From an uncultured Muribaculaceae bacterium (lineage in GTDB: Bacteria > Bacteroidota > Bacteroidia > Bacteroidales > Muribaculaceae), in the NCBI GenBank assembly GCA_944321685.1, contig CALUMH010000014.1, positions 1 to 64,000 of the forward strand: a stretch of 64,000 bases of DNA. The letters run 5' to 3'. Position 1 is the first letter of the stretch. Every line of letters begins with the position of its first letter. The position numbers and the translations under genes were made by a program. Positions 53,987 to 63,237 of this stretch are shown piece by piece. Below the pieces are notes generated by a model. The model saw only the letters and a program-made list of their open reading frames with translations. It did no database searches and was not told the DNA's origin.

Positions 53987-55429
53987 TTACAGACCTTTAC
54001 CGGTTATCACCGTCCAAATGGTGTAGAACACTATTTTCAAGTCGGTGATGAAAGATATGTTTTCGATGTATGTTATATCATATTTCATTCGTTTGACCAT
54101 TCCGTCGATATCCGATGCATAACCATATTTTACCATTCCGAGTGATGTTATGCCCGGGCGCACTTGCTGTAGCAGCGTGTAGTGTGGAGCGCGGCTTATT
54201 ATGCGGTCTATGAAGTATTGCCGTTCGGGGCGCGGCCCCACAATCGACATATCCCCGCGCAGCACGTTCCAAAATTGCAGCAGCTCGTCGATTCGGTATT
54301 TCCGCATGAAGTGCCCGAAGGGATACACCCGGTTGTCGTTGACGGCAGTCAGCCGCGGGCGGCCGTCGCTTTCGGCATTTACGCTCATGGTCCTGAACTT
54401 GTATATCGTGAAAGGCTTGCCGTGAAGCCCGGTGCGCTGTTGCTTGAAAACCACAGGCCCGCCATCTACAATTTTGATTATGGCGGCAATGGCAATGAGC
54501 CACGGTGACAGCAGTACAAGCGCCAAGGCCGAGAAGAATATGTCGGCCGTGCGTTTCATGTTGGTTTCACATTCGGTGAGGTTGCTGCATGAAATGTCGA
54601 TAAGCGGAGTGCCGTGCATTGTGTCGAGCCTTCCACGCAACAGCAGTGGGTCGGCATCGTCCGAGAACATCTTTATTGGCAAGTTGAGCGGGTATAGCAG
54701 GTTGAGCGTGTGCAGCACATTGTCGGGGTCATGACGCTTTGGCGGCACCACAATCAGGTCGGTCACATTCCATTTGCGGCAAGTTTCTTCTATATTCCCA
54801 ATGCTTGTGACAGGTATCCCGTTTATTGTATCGGCATGAATGTGGGTGTCGGAAGAAACAAATCCCACCACACGGTATCCCAGCTTGTGCTTCAGTCGTT
54901 CCAGCTCTTCGGCATATTGCCGTGCTTTGTGGTCGCATCCCACTATTAATGTTGCAAATTCCACTTGCGACCGTGCGATACGGCGTTTCATGCCAAATGT
55001 GGTTGCCAGCCTTGCCGGGTACACGCAAATGAACAGTATGCTCCATAATGCAAGCAACATTTCATAATTATGGTAGTGGTCGGTGGCGGTATCGTTGATG
55101 AGTGCGACGAAGAACACGAGCAACATACAGGCGCCGGTTGACAGCAAAGTGGTGGCAAATTCCTGCAACAATGATTTGCGGAACACATTGTTGTAGTATC
55201 CTGAAAGCCAGTAAATGGCAATCATGGCCAGTGGGAAACATATTTGGCCGGTCATAACCATATGATTCGAAAGGAATGTACCTGCTGAGTCGAAGCCTTG
55301 TGCAATGATCTTATCGGCATCGATGTAATATCGGAAGATGTTGTATAACAACATTGCCGCACTCGACATCACCCAGTCGCCGAGTACATATCTCAACTGA
55401 TATTTCAATGTGCGATTGCCTGCAGTCAC
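53987..55429 (-). CDS. Polyprenyl-phosphate sugar-1-phosphate transferase (WcaJ-like)
   Basis: The 480-residue protein has four N-terminal membrane helices (about 15-130), a nucleotide-binding-like central domain (about 150-260, LIVGCDHKARQYAEELERL) and a C-terminal bacterial sugar transferase domain (about 290-480; IKIVDGGPVVFKQQRTGLHG, KFRTM and RPERQYFIDRI). It links a sugar-1-phosphate to undecaprenyl phosphate, the first step of capsule or exopolysaccharide repeats. It is 10 bp from ClC and 22 bp after tsaC, an unusual place away from a polysaccharide cluster. Confidence 0.93.
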   Translation of the reverse strand: MTAGNRTLKYQLRYVLGDWVMSSAAMLLYNIFRYYIDADKIIAQGFDSAGTFLSNHMVMTGQICFPLAMIAIYWLSGYYNNVFRKSLLQEFATTLLSTGACMLLVFFVALINDTATDHYHNYEMLLALWSILFICVYPARLATTFGMKRRIARSQVEFATLIVGCDHKARQYAEELERLKHKLGYRVVGFVSSDTHIHADTINGIPVTSIGNIEETCRKWNVTDLIVVPPKRHDPDNVLHTLNLLYPLNLPIKMFSDDADPLLLRGRLDTMHGTPLIDISCSNLTECETNMKRTADIFFSALALVLLSPWLIAIAAIIKIVDGGPVVFKQQRTGLHGKPFTIYKFRTMSVNAESDGRPRLTAVNDNRVYPFGHFMRKYRIDELLQFWNVLRGDMSIVGPRPERQYFIDRIISRAPHYTLLQQVRPGITSLGMVKYGYASDIDGMVKRMKYDITYIENISFITDLKIVFYTIWTVITGKGL

Positions 55430-55451
55430 TTTCTATATATGGTGTATATTG

Positions 55452-56027
55452 TTACTGCCTTAGGATGGTTACTGTGCCGTCACTTTTCAGCTTGATTATG
55501 CTTGAAGCCTTGTGGGGAGTCTTGTCGTTACGCCTGAAATCGACGATATAGTCAACCCCGTTTTTGATTTCGTCGCTTATTTCATCGAAGTTGCGTGCCG
55601 AAGCCGCACCGCTCACGTTGGCCGAGGTTGAAACCACCGGACGGCCAAAACGTCGGCACAGTTCCCGTGAGAATGCTTCCCGGGTTACGCGAATGCCTAT
55701 GCTGCCATCGCTCCCGACAAGGTTCGGGGCAAGGTTCTTTGCTCCGTCGTATATCACGGTCAAAGGCTTGTCGGCTACTTCCACAAGCTGATATGCCACT
55801 TCGGGTACGTCGGTCACATAGCGGTCGAGCCGTGCTTCATTGTCAACGAGTACCAGCATTGCTTTGCTGTCGGTGCGCTGTTTCAGGTCATATACACGTT
55901 TCACTGCATCGGCATTGGTGGCATCGCAGCCTATGCCCCATATGGTGTCGGTGGGGTAGAGGATGATGCCTCCTTTCCTCATTATTTCGACACATTTTTT
56001 TATGTCTTCTTCAAAAATGGCTGTCAT
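55452..56027 (-). CDS. Threonylcarbamoyl-AMP synthase
   Basis: The 191-residue protein is a TsaC/YrdC-type enzyme that makes threonylcarbamoyl-AMP from threonine, bicarbonate and ATP for the t6A37 tRNA modification. It has GGIILYPTDTIWGIGCDATN, KAMLVLVDN, DGSIGIRVT and GRPVVSTSANVSG. Sua5-type C-terminal extension is absent. It heads the minus-strand operon running to fmt. Confidence 0.93.
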   Translation of the reverse strand: MTAIFEEDIKKCVEIMRKGGIILYPTDTIWGIGCDATNADAVKRVYDLKQRTDSKAMLVLVDNEARLDRYVTDVPEVAYQLVEVADKPLTVIYDGAKNLAPNLVGSDGSIGIRVTREAFSRELCRRFGRPVVSTSANVSGAASARNFDEISDEIKNGVDYIVDFRRNDKTPHKASSIIKLKSDGTVTILRQ

Positions 56028-56085
56028 GTTTCTTTGTATTGTATATTAAGTTTGCAACCAAAAGTTGCCGGTAGGCTTGTTATCA

Positions 56086-56117
56086 CAAAGGTAGTGCAAA
56101 ATAGTTTGTGGAGCAAA
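56086..56117 (-). promoter_or_regulatory. Promoter of tsaC operon
   Basis: TTTG (56117-56114), a 20 bp spacer and TACCTTTG (56093-56086) on the minus strand match the consensus. The start codon is 59 nt away. Confidence 0.8.
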
Positions 56118-56174
56118 CCAATCAGATTAATTTATTATGCCGTATATGCAAGGTGAAAAATATTTTTGTCGGGG

Positions 56175-56207
56175 TTGCCGGTAAGTTGAAATGATTTGTT
56201 AACTTTG
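56175..56207 (+). promoter_or_regulatory. Promoter of the DUF3127-recR operon
   Basis: TAACTTTG (56200-56207) is a clear -7 element; a TTG at 56175-56177 is 22 bp upstream, slightly long. The DUF3127 ATG is at 56240. Confidence 0.6.
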
Positions 56208-56239
56208 TGGCCGACTCTTAATATGTAAAAACTGATTAA

Positions 56240-56614
56240 ATGGAAGTAGAAGGAAGAATAATCCAAAAACTGGATCCGGTGAGCGGTGTGTCGAAGGCCG
56301 GCAATAACTGGAGCAAACAAGAATATGTGCTTGAAACTCAGGAGGCTTATCCTAAAAAAATATTTTTCAGCTTTTTCGGTGATCGTGCCAACCAGTATCC
56401 GCTTAATGTGGGTGACACGGTGAGGTTGAGTTTTGACATCGACAGCCACGAATTTAACGGACGTTGGTTTACCAACATCAACGGCTGGAAGGCCGAGAAA
56501 ATAGATGCAACCGGTGGTGGAACCCAACCGCAACAGGCAGCTGCTCAAGCACAACCGATGCCGCCAATGCCCGATTTCAACACAGGCGACAGTACCGATG
56601 ATCTCCCGTTTTGA
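56240..56614 (+). CDS. DUF3127 protein with SSB-like C-terminal tail
   Basis: The 124-residue protein has a DUF3127 OB-like core (about 1-90; EGRIIQKLDPVSGVSKAGNN, EYVLETQEAYPKKIFF, NVGDTVRLSFDI) and then a Gln/Pro-rich linker that ends in DDLPF. This acidic tip with terminal Phe resembles the protein-contact tail of single-strand DNA-binding proteins. It probably binds nucleic acid or docks repair proteins; function is unproven. recR follows 16 bp downstream on the same transcript, which fits a repair role. Confidence 0.88.
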   Translation: MEVEGRIIQKLDPVSGVSKAGNNWSKQEYVLETQEAYPKKIFFSFFGDRANQYPLNVGDTVRLSFDIDSHEFNGRWFTNINGWKAEKIDATGGGTQPQQAAAQAQPMPPMPDFNTGDSTDDLPF

Positions 56615-56630
56615 GAGTCGGAAATAAATA

Positions 56631-57257
56631 ATGGAGCAGGAATTTGCATCGTCGTTGCTTGAAGCGGCGGTTAACGAATTTTCAAGATTACCCGGCATAG
56701 GGCGCAAGACTGCCTTGCGCCTTGTGCTTTATTTGTTGCGACAAGATGCAGAGCAGGCGCACAGCCTTGGCGAGGCCATAATAAAATTGCGCGACGGGGT
56801 GCGTTATTGCCGTGTGTGCCATAACATTTCGGAACACGAAGTGTGCGAGATATGTTCCAACCCGATGCGCGACCGCAGCGTGATATGTGTGGTGGAAAAT
56901 ATAAAGGATGTGATGGTCGTCGAGAACACGCGCAGCCATAATGGCCTGTACCATGTGCTCGGGGGGCTTATATCGCCGATGGATGGCATAGGTCCCGGCG
57001 ACATAGAAATCGACAGCCTTGCCGCACGGGTGGCCGAAGGCGGCGTGAAAGAGGTGATACTGGCGTTGAGCGCCACGATGGAAGGTGATACCACGGCATT
57101 CTACATCTTCCGCCGACTTGCCTCGACTGGCGTGAAAGTGAGTGTGATAGCGCGCGGTGTGCAGGTGGGCAACGAAATCGAATACACCGACGAACTTACG
57201 CTTGGCCGCTCAATAATGAACCGCACCCTGTTCAGTGACACTTTTACCGCCAAGTGA
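56631..57257 (+). CDS. recR: Recombination mediator RecR
   Basis: The 208-residue protein is full-length RecR: an N-terminal helix-hairpin-helix ([18 protein letters not shown]), a four-cysteine zinc motif ([16 protein letters not shown]) and a TOPRIM domain ([36 protein letters not shown]). With RecO and RecF it helps load RecA onto SSB-coated DNA. It shares an operon with the DUF3127 gene. Confidence 0.96.
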   Translation: MEQEFASSLLEAAVNEFSRLPGIGRKTALRLVLYLLRQDAEQAHSLGEAIIKLRDGVRYCRVCHNISEHEVCEICSNPMRDRSVICVVENIKDVMVVENTRSHNGLYHVLGGLISPMDGIGPGDIEIDSLAARVAEGGVKEVILALSATMEGDTTAFYIFRRLASTGVKVSVIARGVQVGNEIEYTDELTLGRSIMNRTLFSDTFTAK

Positions 57258-57329
57258 CGGTGGTGCTGACAGTGTGTCAGTGCTCATTTCCCCTCGATGT
57301 GTGCAGTTTCTTAATGTTTCAAAATAATA

Positions 57330-57360
57330 TTGCATTATGGGCATTTTTGCCCTAAATTTG
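57330..57360 (+). promoter_or_regulatory. Promoter of mdh
   Basis: TTG (57330-57332), a 20 bp spacer and TAAATTTG (57353-57360) fit the consensus. The leader of about 75 nt contains a G/C-rich hairpin (GGGGCGACAGGCCCC near 57378). Confidence 0.7.
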
Positions 57361-57441
57361 TAGGGTAATAAGTGGCTTGGGGCGACAGGCCCCGGCTATT
57401 GCAAAGCAATAAACATTTTTATTAAAAATAACAGAATAATT

Positions 57442-58455
57442 ATGGCATTCTTAACTGACGAAAAATTGACTATCGTAGGTGCCGCCGGTATGATCGGTTC
57501 AAACATGGCACAAACGGCCTTGATGATGAAGTTGTCATCTAACATTTGTCTTTACGATGTATTCTCGCCCGAAGGCGTGGCCGAAGAAATGCGCCATTGC
57601 GGTTTCGGCGAAGCCAACATTGTGGCTACCACCGATGCCAAGGAAGCATTCAGCGGTGCAAAGTATATCGTATCGTCGGGTGGTGCTCCGCGTAAGGAAG
57701 GCATGACTCGCGAAGACTTGCTTGCAGGCAACGCCAATATCGCAAAGGAACTCGGCCAAAACATCAAGACTTATTGCCCCGATGTTAAGCACGTGGTTAT
57801 CATCTTCAACCCGGCCGACATCACAGGCTTGGTAACATTGCTGTACTCGGGTTTGAAACCCAACCAATTGAGCACACTTGCAGCACTCGACAGCACACGT
57901 CTGCAAAGTGCGCTTGCAAAGCACTTCGGTATCAAGCAGTGCGAGGTTAAGAATTGCTGCACATTTGGCGGTCACGGCGAACAGATGGCAGTGTTTGCAT
58001 CGCCTGTAACAGTTGACGGAACTCCGTTGCTCGACATCATCGGCACCGGCAAGGCTATCAATGGCAAGACTTTGTCGAAGGAAGAATGGACCGAAATGCA
58101 AAAGGCCGTAACTCAAGGCGGATCGGCTATCATCAAGTTGCGTGGCCGCTCGTCGTTCCAAAGCCCGGCTTATGTAGCAATCGAAATGATTGCCGCTGCA
58201 ATGGGCGGACCGGAATTCTACTGGCCTGTAGGTACATATGTTAACACCGAAAAATATCACCACATCATGATGGCCATGCCGTCGCGCCTGACTGCCGATG
58301 GTACTTATTGCAAGGCTATCACCGGTACCGAAGAAGAGTTTGCTGCACTTGATGCAAGCTATGCTCACTTGTGCGCACTCCGCGACCAGGTAATCGGCAT
58401 GGGTGTAATTCCGCCGGTGGCAGAATGGAAGACCATCAACCCGAATATGCGTTAA
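57442..58455 (+). CDS. mdh: Malate dehydrogenase
   Basis: The 337-residue protein is a lactate/malate dehydrogenase of the type found in Bacteroidales. The NAD fold begins with VGAAGMIGSNMAQ, and SSGGAPRKEGMTREDLLAGN is the mobile loop with substrate-binding arginines. The catalytic histidine is probably in TFGGHGEQM. It interconverts malate and oxaloacetate in the reductive branch to fumarate and succinate. It is a single gene with its own promoter and terminator and a codon pattern typical of high expression. Confidence 0.92.
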   Translation: MAFLTDEKLTIVGAAGMIGSNMAQTALMMKLSSNICLYDVFSPEGVAEEMRHCGFGEANIVATTDAKEAFSGAKYIVSSGGAPRKEGMTREDLLAGNANIAKELGQNIKTYCPDVKHVVIIFNPADITGLVTLLYSGLKPNQLSTLAALDSTRLQSALAKHFGIKQCEVKNCCTFGGHGEQMAVFASPVTVDGTPLLDIIGTGKAINGKTLSKEEWTEMQKAVTQGGSAIIKLRGRSSFQSPAYVAIEMIAAAMGGPEFYWPVGTYVNTEKYHHIMMAMPSRLTADGTYCKAITGTEEEFAALDASYAHLCALRDQVIGMGVIPPVAEWKTINPNMR

Positions 58456-58490
58456 TATGCACATTCAATAAAATTTAATCATATCTTTGG

Positions 58491-58528
58491 CAATGCCTGC
58501 GAAGTGATTTTGCGGGCATTGTTTTTTT
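58491..58528 (+). terminator. Rho-independent terminator of mdh
   Basis: CAATGCCTGC (58491-58500) pairs with GCGGGCATTG (58512-58521, one G-U), followed directly by a T run. The -33 element for engB overlaps its loop and 3' arm. Confidence 0.88.
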
Positions 58529-58539
58529 ATGTATTTTTG
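58508..58539 (+). promoter_or_regulatory. Promoter of engB
   Basis: TTTTG (58508-58512), a 19 bp spacer and TATTTTTG (58532-58539). It is placed within the mdh terminator; engB starts 23 nt downstream. Confidence 0.6.
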
Positions 58540-58562
58540 TATAAACGTGTAATAGTAATGTT

Positions 58563-59165
58563 ATGAAGATAAAGACAGCCGAATTTGTGATAAGCAATTC
58601 CGATGTGGCAAAATGCCCCGAAGGTGACAAGCCCGAGTATGCGTTCATCGGGCGTTCCAATGTGGGGAAATCGTCGCTTATAAATATGCTTACAGGCCGT
58701 AACGGGCTTGCCAAGACATCGGCAACGCCGGGAAAGACGTTGCTTATAAACCATTTTATTGTGAACAATGAGTGGTATATAGTGGATTTGCCGGGATATG
58801 GATATGCAAGCCGCGGCAAGGAGACGCGCGAACAGCTTGCCAAGATGATAAAGAGCTACATCATGCGGCGAGAGCAGATGGTGAATCTGTTTGTGCTTGT
58901 CGATTCGCGACATAAACCGCAGAAAATTGATATCGAGTTTATCACATGGCTTGGCGAGAACGGTGTGCCGTTCAGCATAGTGTTTACAAAATTAGACAAG
59001 CTGGGAAACACGGCCGGTTTGCGAAATATAGAAGAATACAAGCAGGCATTGCTTGAAAAATGGGAAGAGCTGCCTCCGGTGTTTGTGACATCATCGGTCG
59101 ATGGGCGCGGACGGGAAGAGCTGCTCGGATACATAGAACAAATTAATGCTACATTGAAAAAATAG
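58563..59165 (+). CDS. engB: Ribosome biogenesis GTPase EngB (YihA/YsxC)
   Basis: The 200-residue protein is full-length EngB, needed for 50S subunit assembly. G1 is [13 protein letters not shown]2 includes TPGKT, G3 is DLPGYG, G4 TKLDK and G5 [11 protein letters not shown]29 fucosidase gene starts 25 bp later on the same strand and may be read through. Confidence 0.96.
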   Translation: MKIKTAEFVISNSDVAKCPEGDKPEYAFIGRSNVGKSSLINMLTGRNGLAKTSATPGKTLLINHFIVNNEWYIVDLPGYGYASRGKETREQLAKMIKSYIMRREQMVNLFVLVDSRHKPQKIDIEFITWLGENGVPFSIVFTKLDKLGNTAGLRNIEEYKQALLEKWEELPPVFVTSSVDGRGREELLGYIEQINATLKK

Positions 59166-59190
59166 AAAATAACAAAATTGCCTTAAAACT

Positions 59191-61260
59191 ATGAATAAAG
59201 TATATGTGACAGCTATGTTGCTTATAGCTGCGGCACTGTCGGTGTTTGCACAAGAGAAACCCAATCCCGAGTGGCTTAACCAGAAGTATTCCATGTTTAT
59301 TCATTTCGGATTGTATTCCCAACTGGGAGGTGTGTGGAACGGAGTGCCTGTGACCGAGGGGTATAGCGAACAAATACAGTCGTTTGCTAAAATTCCCAAG
59401 GATGAATATATGGCCGAGGCAGGAAAATTCAATCCTCAAAAATGGAATGCCGACGAGATTGCCGCATTGGCCAAGGCGGCGGGAATGAAGTCGATAGTGT
59501 TCACATCGAAGCACCACGACGGGTTTTGTATGTACCATAGCAAGTACACTACATATAATATAGTGGATGCCACGCCGTTCAAGCGTGATGTGATGAAAGA
59601 ATTGGCCGAAGCCTGCCACAGGCACGGAATTAAGTTTGCCGTATATTTCTCGCTTATCGACTGGAATTTCCCCGGTAATCACATAACGCCGCACAATGCC
59701 GATGATGTGTCGCCCGAGCATCATAGCTATAATATGAAACAGGTGGAGGAGATAATGACAGGTTATGGGCCAATATCTGAGATATGGTTTGACATGGGGT
59801 CGCTCACAGGTGAGCAAAGCAAGGAACTGTATGACCTTGTGACACGCCTGCAACCCGGCTGCATGATAAGCGGGCGGCTTGGAAATGACAGGGGTGATTT
59901 CTCGGTAATGTCAGACAATCGAATTCCTGATTATAAAATAGGTACTCCGTGGCAAACTCCGGCATCCTTTTTCAATGAAACTTGGAGTTACCGCTCGTGG
60001 CAGGAGCGTGGCGACATTGACAAGAAAATCGTGGAAAAATTGTCGAGCCTTGTGAAAGTAGTAAGCCGGGGCGGAAATTATTTGCTTAACATAGGCCCCC
60101 GCGGCGACGGTTCGGTGGTGGAATTCGAGCGTGACGCGTTGCTTGAAATGGGCAAGTGGGTAGGCCGCTATGCCGAGGCCATATACGACTCGGAAGCCAA
60201 TCCGCTCGACCATGCGCCCGTGTGGGGCGATATTACCGCCAACGATGATAATATGTATCTCTTTGTGGAGAAAATGCCTGCAAACCGTGTGGTTGAAATC
60301 AACGGCATAATAGGCAAAGCATCGGGGGCAACATTGCTTGCCGACGGCAGCGAGTTGCCTATGACCCAAGACGGACAATCGGTGAAAGTAACTGTTCCGA
60401 CCGAGGTCCGGCCCGATAATGGTATTACGGTCGTTAAGCTGGCTTTTGACAGAGGGTTCAGGACTGTTCCCGATGAAATATTGGATACCGATATTCTTAC
60501 TGCCGAAAATTCCATTCCGGTATATGCCTATTCAAGCATGGATTATTATTCGAGTTTCCGTAGCACGGTGGGATATGATTGGCATTTTGCGAGCAGTGAA
60601 ACTTCGGTTACGCCGACTGTTATTTATACGGCAGGGAATGAAGGTGACACGGTGCGCATTACTATCGATGGAAATGCCTGCGATGTGGCATTACGTGAAG
60701 GGGAAAAGCGCCCCTTGGTTGCAGTTCCGGGCAGTGTGAAATGGGGTAGTGCCCATATGACCGTGCCTCGTGAAGAATTGTTCCGTGGCGGTAAAGTAGA
60801 GCCGGGGGAAGAGAAAGCCCTCGATGGCCTGGAATGGGGAAAAGCGGTTACGATACCTGTCGGTGAAAAGAATGCGGTATATGTGAAACACATGTTGACA
60901 AGCGACCGTGAACAAGATATATTGGTGAAATTCGGTGTTGCCGATGGCTTCCGGGTGCTGTTGAACGGGGAAACAGTATCGATGCGTACCTATGTGGGCG
61001 GCTTCGAGCGCAAGCCCGAGGTGCTGAAAGTGCATTTGCAGCAGGGCGAAAACACATTGTGTGTGGAATTGTATAATAGATATGGCAACAATGTGGAGTA
61101 TTTGATCGACCCGACGATACCGCAGGAAATGTATGCGCTTCCCATAGGAACTGTGGAATTGTACCCGGCAAGCAACATTCATGATTGCAGTTTTGATTTG
61201 GTAAATCCGGCCAATAAAAACAGCGACATAGGTTGCCGCGACATCAGCATAGAATTGTGA
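59191..61260 (+). CDS. Exported alpha-L-fucosidase, GH29
   Basis: The 689-residue protein has a signal peptide (1-20, ending VFA) and a GH29 barrel (about 25-350): FIHFGLYSQLGGVWNG, TSKHHDGFCMYHS and SEIWFDMGS, whose Asp is the expected nucleophile. RGGNYLLNIGPRGDG is the last barrel block. The remaining part (about 360-689) is beta-rich and probably binds carbohydrate. GH29 enzymes remove alpha-fucose from glycans such as mucin. No sorting tail is obvious. It is 25 bp after engB. Confidence 0.93.
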   Translation: MNKVYVTAMLLIAAALSVFAQEKPNPEWLNQKYSMFIHFGLYSQLGGVWNGVPVTEGYSEQIQSFAKIPKDEYMAEAGKFNPQKWNADEIAALAKAAGMKSIVFTSKHHDGFCMYHSKYTTYNIVDATPFKRDVMKELAEACHRHGIKFAVYFSLIDWNFPGNHITPHNADDVSPEHHSYNMKQVEEIMTGYGPISEIWFDMGSLTGEQSKELYDLVTRLQPGCMISGRLGNDRGDFSVMSDNRIPDYKIGTPWQTPASFFNETWSYRSWQERGDIDKKIVEKLSSLVKVVSRGGNYLLNIGPRGDGSVVEFERDALLEMGKWVGRYAEAIYDSEANPLDHAPVWGDITANDDNMYLFVEKMPANRVVEINGIIGKASGATLLADGSELPMTQDGQSVKVTVPTEVRPDNGITVVKLAFDRGFRTVPDEILDTDILTAENSIPVYAYSSMDYYSSFRSTVGYDWHFASSETSVTPTVIYTAGNEGDTVRITIDGNACDVALREGEKRPLVAVPGSVKWGSAHMTVPREELFRGGKVEPGEEKALDGLEWGKAVTIPVGEKNAVYVKHMLTSDREQDILVKFGVADGFRVLLNGETVSMRTYVGGFERKPEVLKVHLQQGENTLCVELYNRYGNNVEYLIDPTIPQEMYALPIGTVELYPASNIHDCSFDLVNPANKNSDIGCRDISIEL

Positions 61261-61269
61261 AATAAGCAA

Positions 61270-61324
61270 CTCATAAAATAAACACAGGGAGCGGAAAAGC
61301 CGCTCCCTGTGTTTATTTTATGAG
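61270..61324. terminator. Perfect 25 bp hairpin, bidirectional terminator
   Basis: CTCATAAAATAAACACAGGG and five more bases (61270-61294) pair perfectly with 61300-61324 around a 5 nt loop. Both arms have an A/T outer part, giving a T-rich tail on each strand. It lies between the convergent fucosidase and endonuclease genes. Confidence 0.9.
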
Positions 61325-61340
61325 ATTGTGGTTATGAGTG

Positions 61341-63206
61341 TTATTTCACTATTACTTTTTTGGATGTGTTCCCACTTGCCACTATGTATATGCCTTTGTC
61401 GATGTGCAGGGTGGTGCGAGTCACTTTGTTGCGATAAACCGGTTTGCCATCGATGGTATATATGGCGATGGTGCGAGGCTTGGCCGCGGTGAGCGTGAGT
61501 TGCCCGGGAGTGGGCGAGTAGGCGTTCCAACCCTCTGTGTCGGCTGTTGCAGGTGTTGATGATGTGGTCACATAGTTTGTGATACTTATGTCATCGATGT
61601 TGATGCGATTGCCGCTTGCGCGTTCAAAGCGGAAACGTATGTTGCCTGGTATGTTCAATGTGATGGAGTATTCTCGCAGCCCGCTTTTGCTTGTCAGTTC
61701 TATGGTTTCGGTTTTGGTCCATGAGGAGCCGCCGTTGGTGGAATAGCTTACGGTAACCGAGCCTTCGCTGTCGCCTGAGTATGTTCCGCCATAAAATGAG
61801 ATGGTACCTGCACCGTTAAGTTTATCTTCGGCCATCTCGATGTATCCGTTTGATATGTTTTTCCCGTTCCTGAGCCTTATGCAATATTCGTCGCGAGGGT
61901 TGTCGCTTCCCGAGTTGCCCAGGTATATTCCGCCATAATTCCACTTGCAGGCGTTTCCTTCATATGTGCCCTTGGTGTCATAGCCGCTGTTTTTGAAATC
62001 GTTCCATTCGAAATCCTCGAAGAATGTGCCGAGTGATGCCACTGTGCCGTTGATACCGACTTTGGCACTGGAGTATTCGCCCGCTGTTGCTTGTAGTGTG
62101 CCTGAGTAGGTGTCTTCAAATTCCGATGCTTTCATGCGCAGGTAGAATGTTCCGCCTGCCGGGGACACTGATATTTCGTTATCCCAGTTGCTGCGGTTGA
62201 GGCTCAACTCGAAGTTGCCTGTTACGGTGACAACCACGGTTTCATCGATGTTTTCGGTTGAAACGGTTACCTTTGTGTCGGCCGACGGTGTGCTCGGTGT
62301 GGCACTGAAGGCCGGGATTGCAGCCGGGTTGAATGTAATGGCGTGGTCGGGGGTAACGTCTCCGCTGCCACCGGGAACCCAACCTTCATCTTTCTTGTCA
62401 CCCCAGATGTATTCGGCAAGTTCCGGGTGGTCGATAAATGGGTTGCGATTGTGTTGCCAGCGGTATATCACTTCGTTACGGTCGGTTTCTTTTTTGCTTA
62501 CAGGGTCTTGGCGGTGCCACTTCATGAGCATCTCCACCGACCATTCGCTGAATGCCGGGTAGCTGTCGCCTGCAAGTTGGTCGCTGTGCCAGTCGTCAAT
62601 TAGGCTGTTGTAGGCTGCGGCCATATAGAAGTAGGTGCGTGCAAAGTCGCCTTTGTATTGGTCGTCGGGCTCGAACACCGTGCCGCTGTACCCTGAGAAA
62701 GTGGAGCGGCCTAATCGACCGAGGGCATCAACACCATTGGCCGACGGTAACTTGGTACCGTTGGCACATTCGCCGAATGGATAATTGCCGCGTTGCCCGT
62801 TTACTTTTGAATCGGTGGGGTAAAGGTGGAAAGCGTCGGAATACATCGGTGATGCATCGTCAAACCAACTTTTGGGCATGGAGTGTTCACGGTTGTAATT
62901 ATCACCTACATTTTGGTAGTTGCCATGGTTTTCGTCCTCACCCGGAGTGTATCGTGAAGTGGAATACATGTCCCAAATAGTTCCGTCTTCCCTCACGTCG
63001 CTCTCCTTGAAAACTTCCCACAAACCGTTGTAGTTCACGATGGTGTGGTCGCCAACTATCGATTCGAGGGCGTCGAGCAGTGCGCCTTTGTTCAGCCCCT
63101 CGGCACGGTCGTAATATCCGTTTGGGGCTTCTGCTTGAATTTGGGCAAAAGAGGTGAGTAGCAGCAAGGTTGCCGCTGTCAGTTGCTTAAAGTTGCTTTT
63201 TTGCAT
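61341..63206 (-). CDS. Secreted endonuclease I-family nuclease with C-terminal sorting tail
   Basis: The 621-residue protein has a signal peptide (about 1-25), then an endonuclease I domain (about 30-275) with NREHSMPKSWF (catalytic His in a beta-beta-alpha-metal fold) and FHLYPTDSKVNGQRGNYP. A BACON/Ig-like domain (about 295-395) and a jelly-roll-like domain (about 400-550) follow. The end (IDGKPVYRNKVTRTT, GIYIVASGNTSKKVIVK) resembles a type IX sorting domain. It probably degrades extracellular DNA for nutrients. It is a single gene. Confidence 0.9.
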   Translation of the reverse strand: MQKSNFKQLTAATLLLLTSFAQIQAEAPNGYYDRAEGLNKGALLDALESIVGDHTIVNYNGLWEVFKESDVREDGTIWDMYSTSRYTPGEDENHGNYQNVGDNYNREHSMPKSWFDDASPMYSDAFHLYPTDSKVNGQRGNYPFGECANGTKLPSANGVDALGRLGRSTFSGYSGTVFEPDDQYKGDFARTYFYMAAAYNSLIDDWHSDQLAGDSYPAFSEWSVEMLMKWHRQDPVSKKETDRNEVIYRWQHNRNPFIDHPELAEYIWGDKKDEGWVPGGSGDVTPDHAITFNPAAIPAFSATPSTPSADTKVTVSTENIDETVVVTVTGNFELSLNRSNWDNEISVSPAGGTFYLRMKASEFEDTYSGTLQATAGEYSSAKVGINGTVASLGTFFEDFEWNDFKNSGYDTKGTYEGNACKWNYGGIYLGNSGSDNPRDEYCIRLRNGKNISNGYIEMAEDKLNGAGTISFYGGTYSGDSEGSVTVSYSTNGGSSWTKTETIELTSKSGLREYSITLNIPGNIRFRFERASGNRINIDDISITNYVTTSSTPATADTEGWNAYSPTPGQLTLTAAKPRTIAIYTIDGKPVYRNKVTRTTLHIDKGIYIVASGNTSKKVIVK

Positions 63207-63237
63207 AATCGAGTATAGAAGTCTTTATGTTAAACTG

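Noticed and set aside
57267..57282. Palindrome CTGACAGTGTGTCAG after recR
   Set aside because: Short, with no T run on either strand; not enough for a terminator or operator call.
57535..58464. Open frame of 309 codons antisense to mdh
   Set aside because: Explained by strong codon bias in mdh; rich in Cys/His/Arg without a motif.
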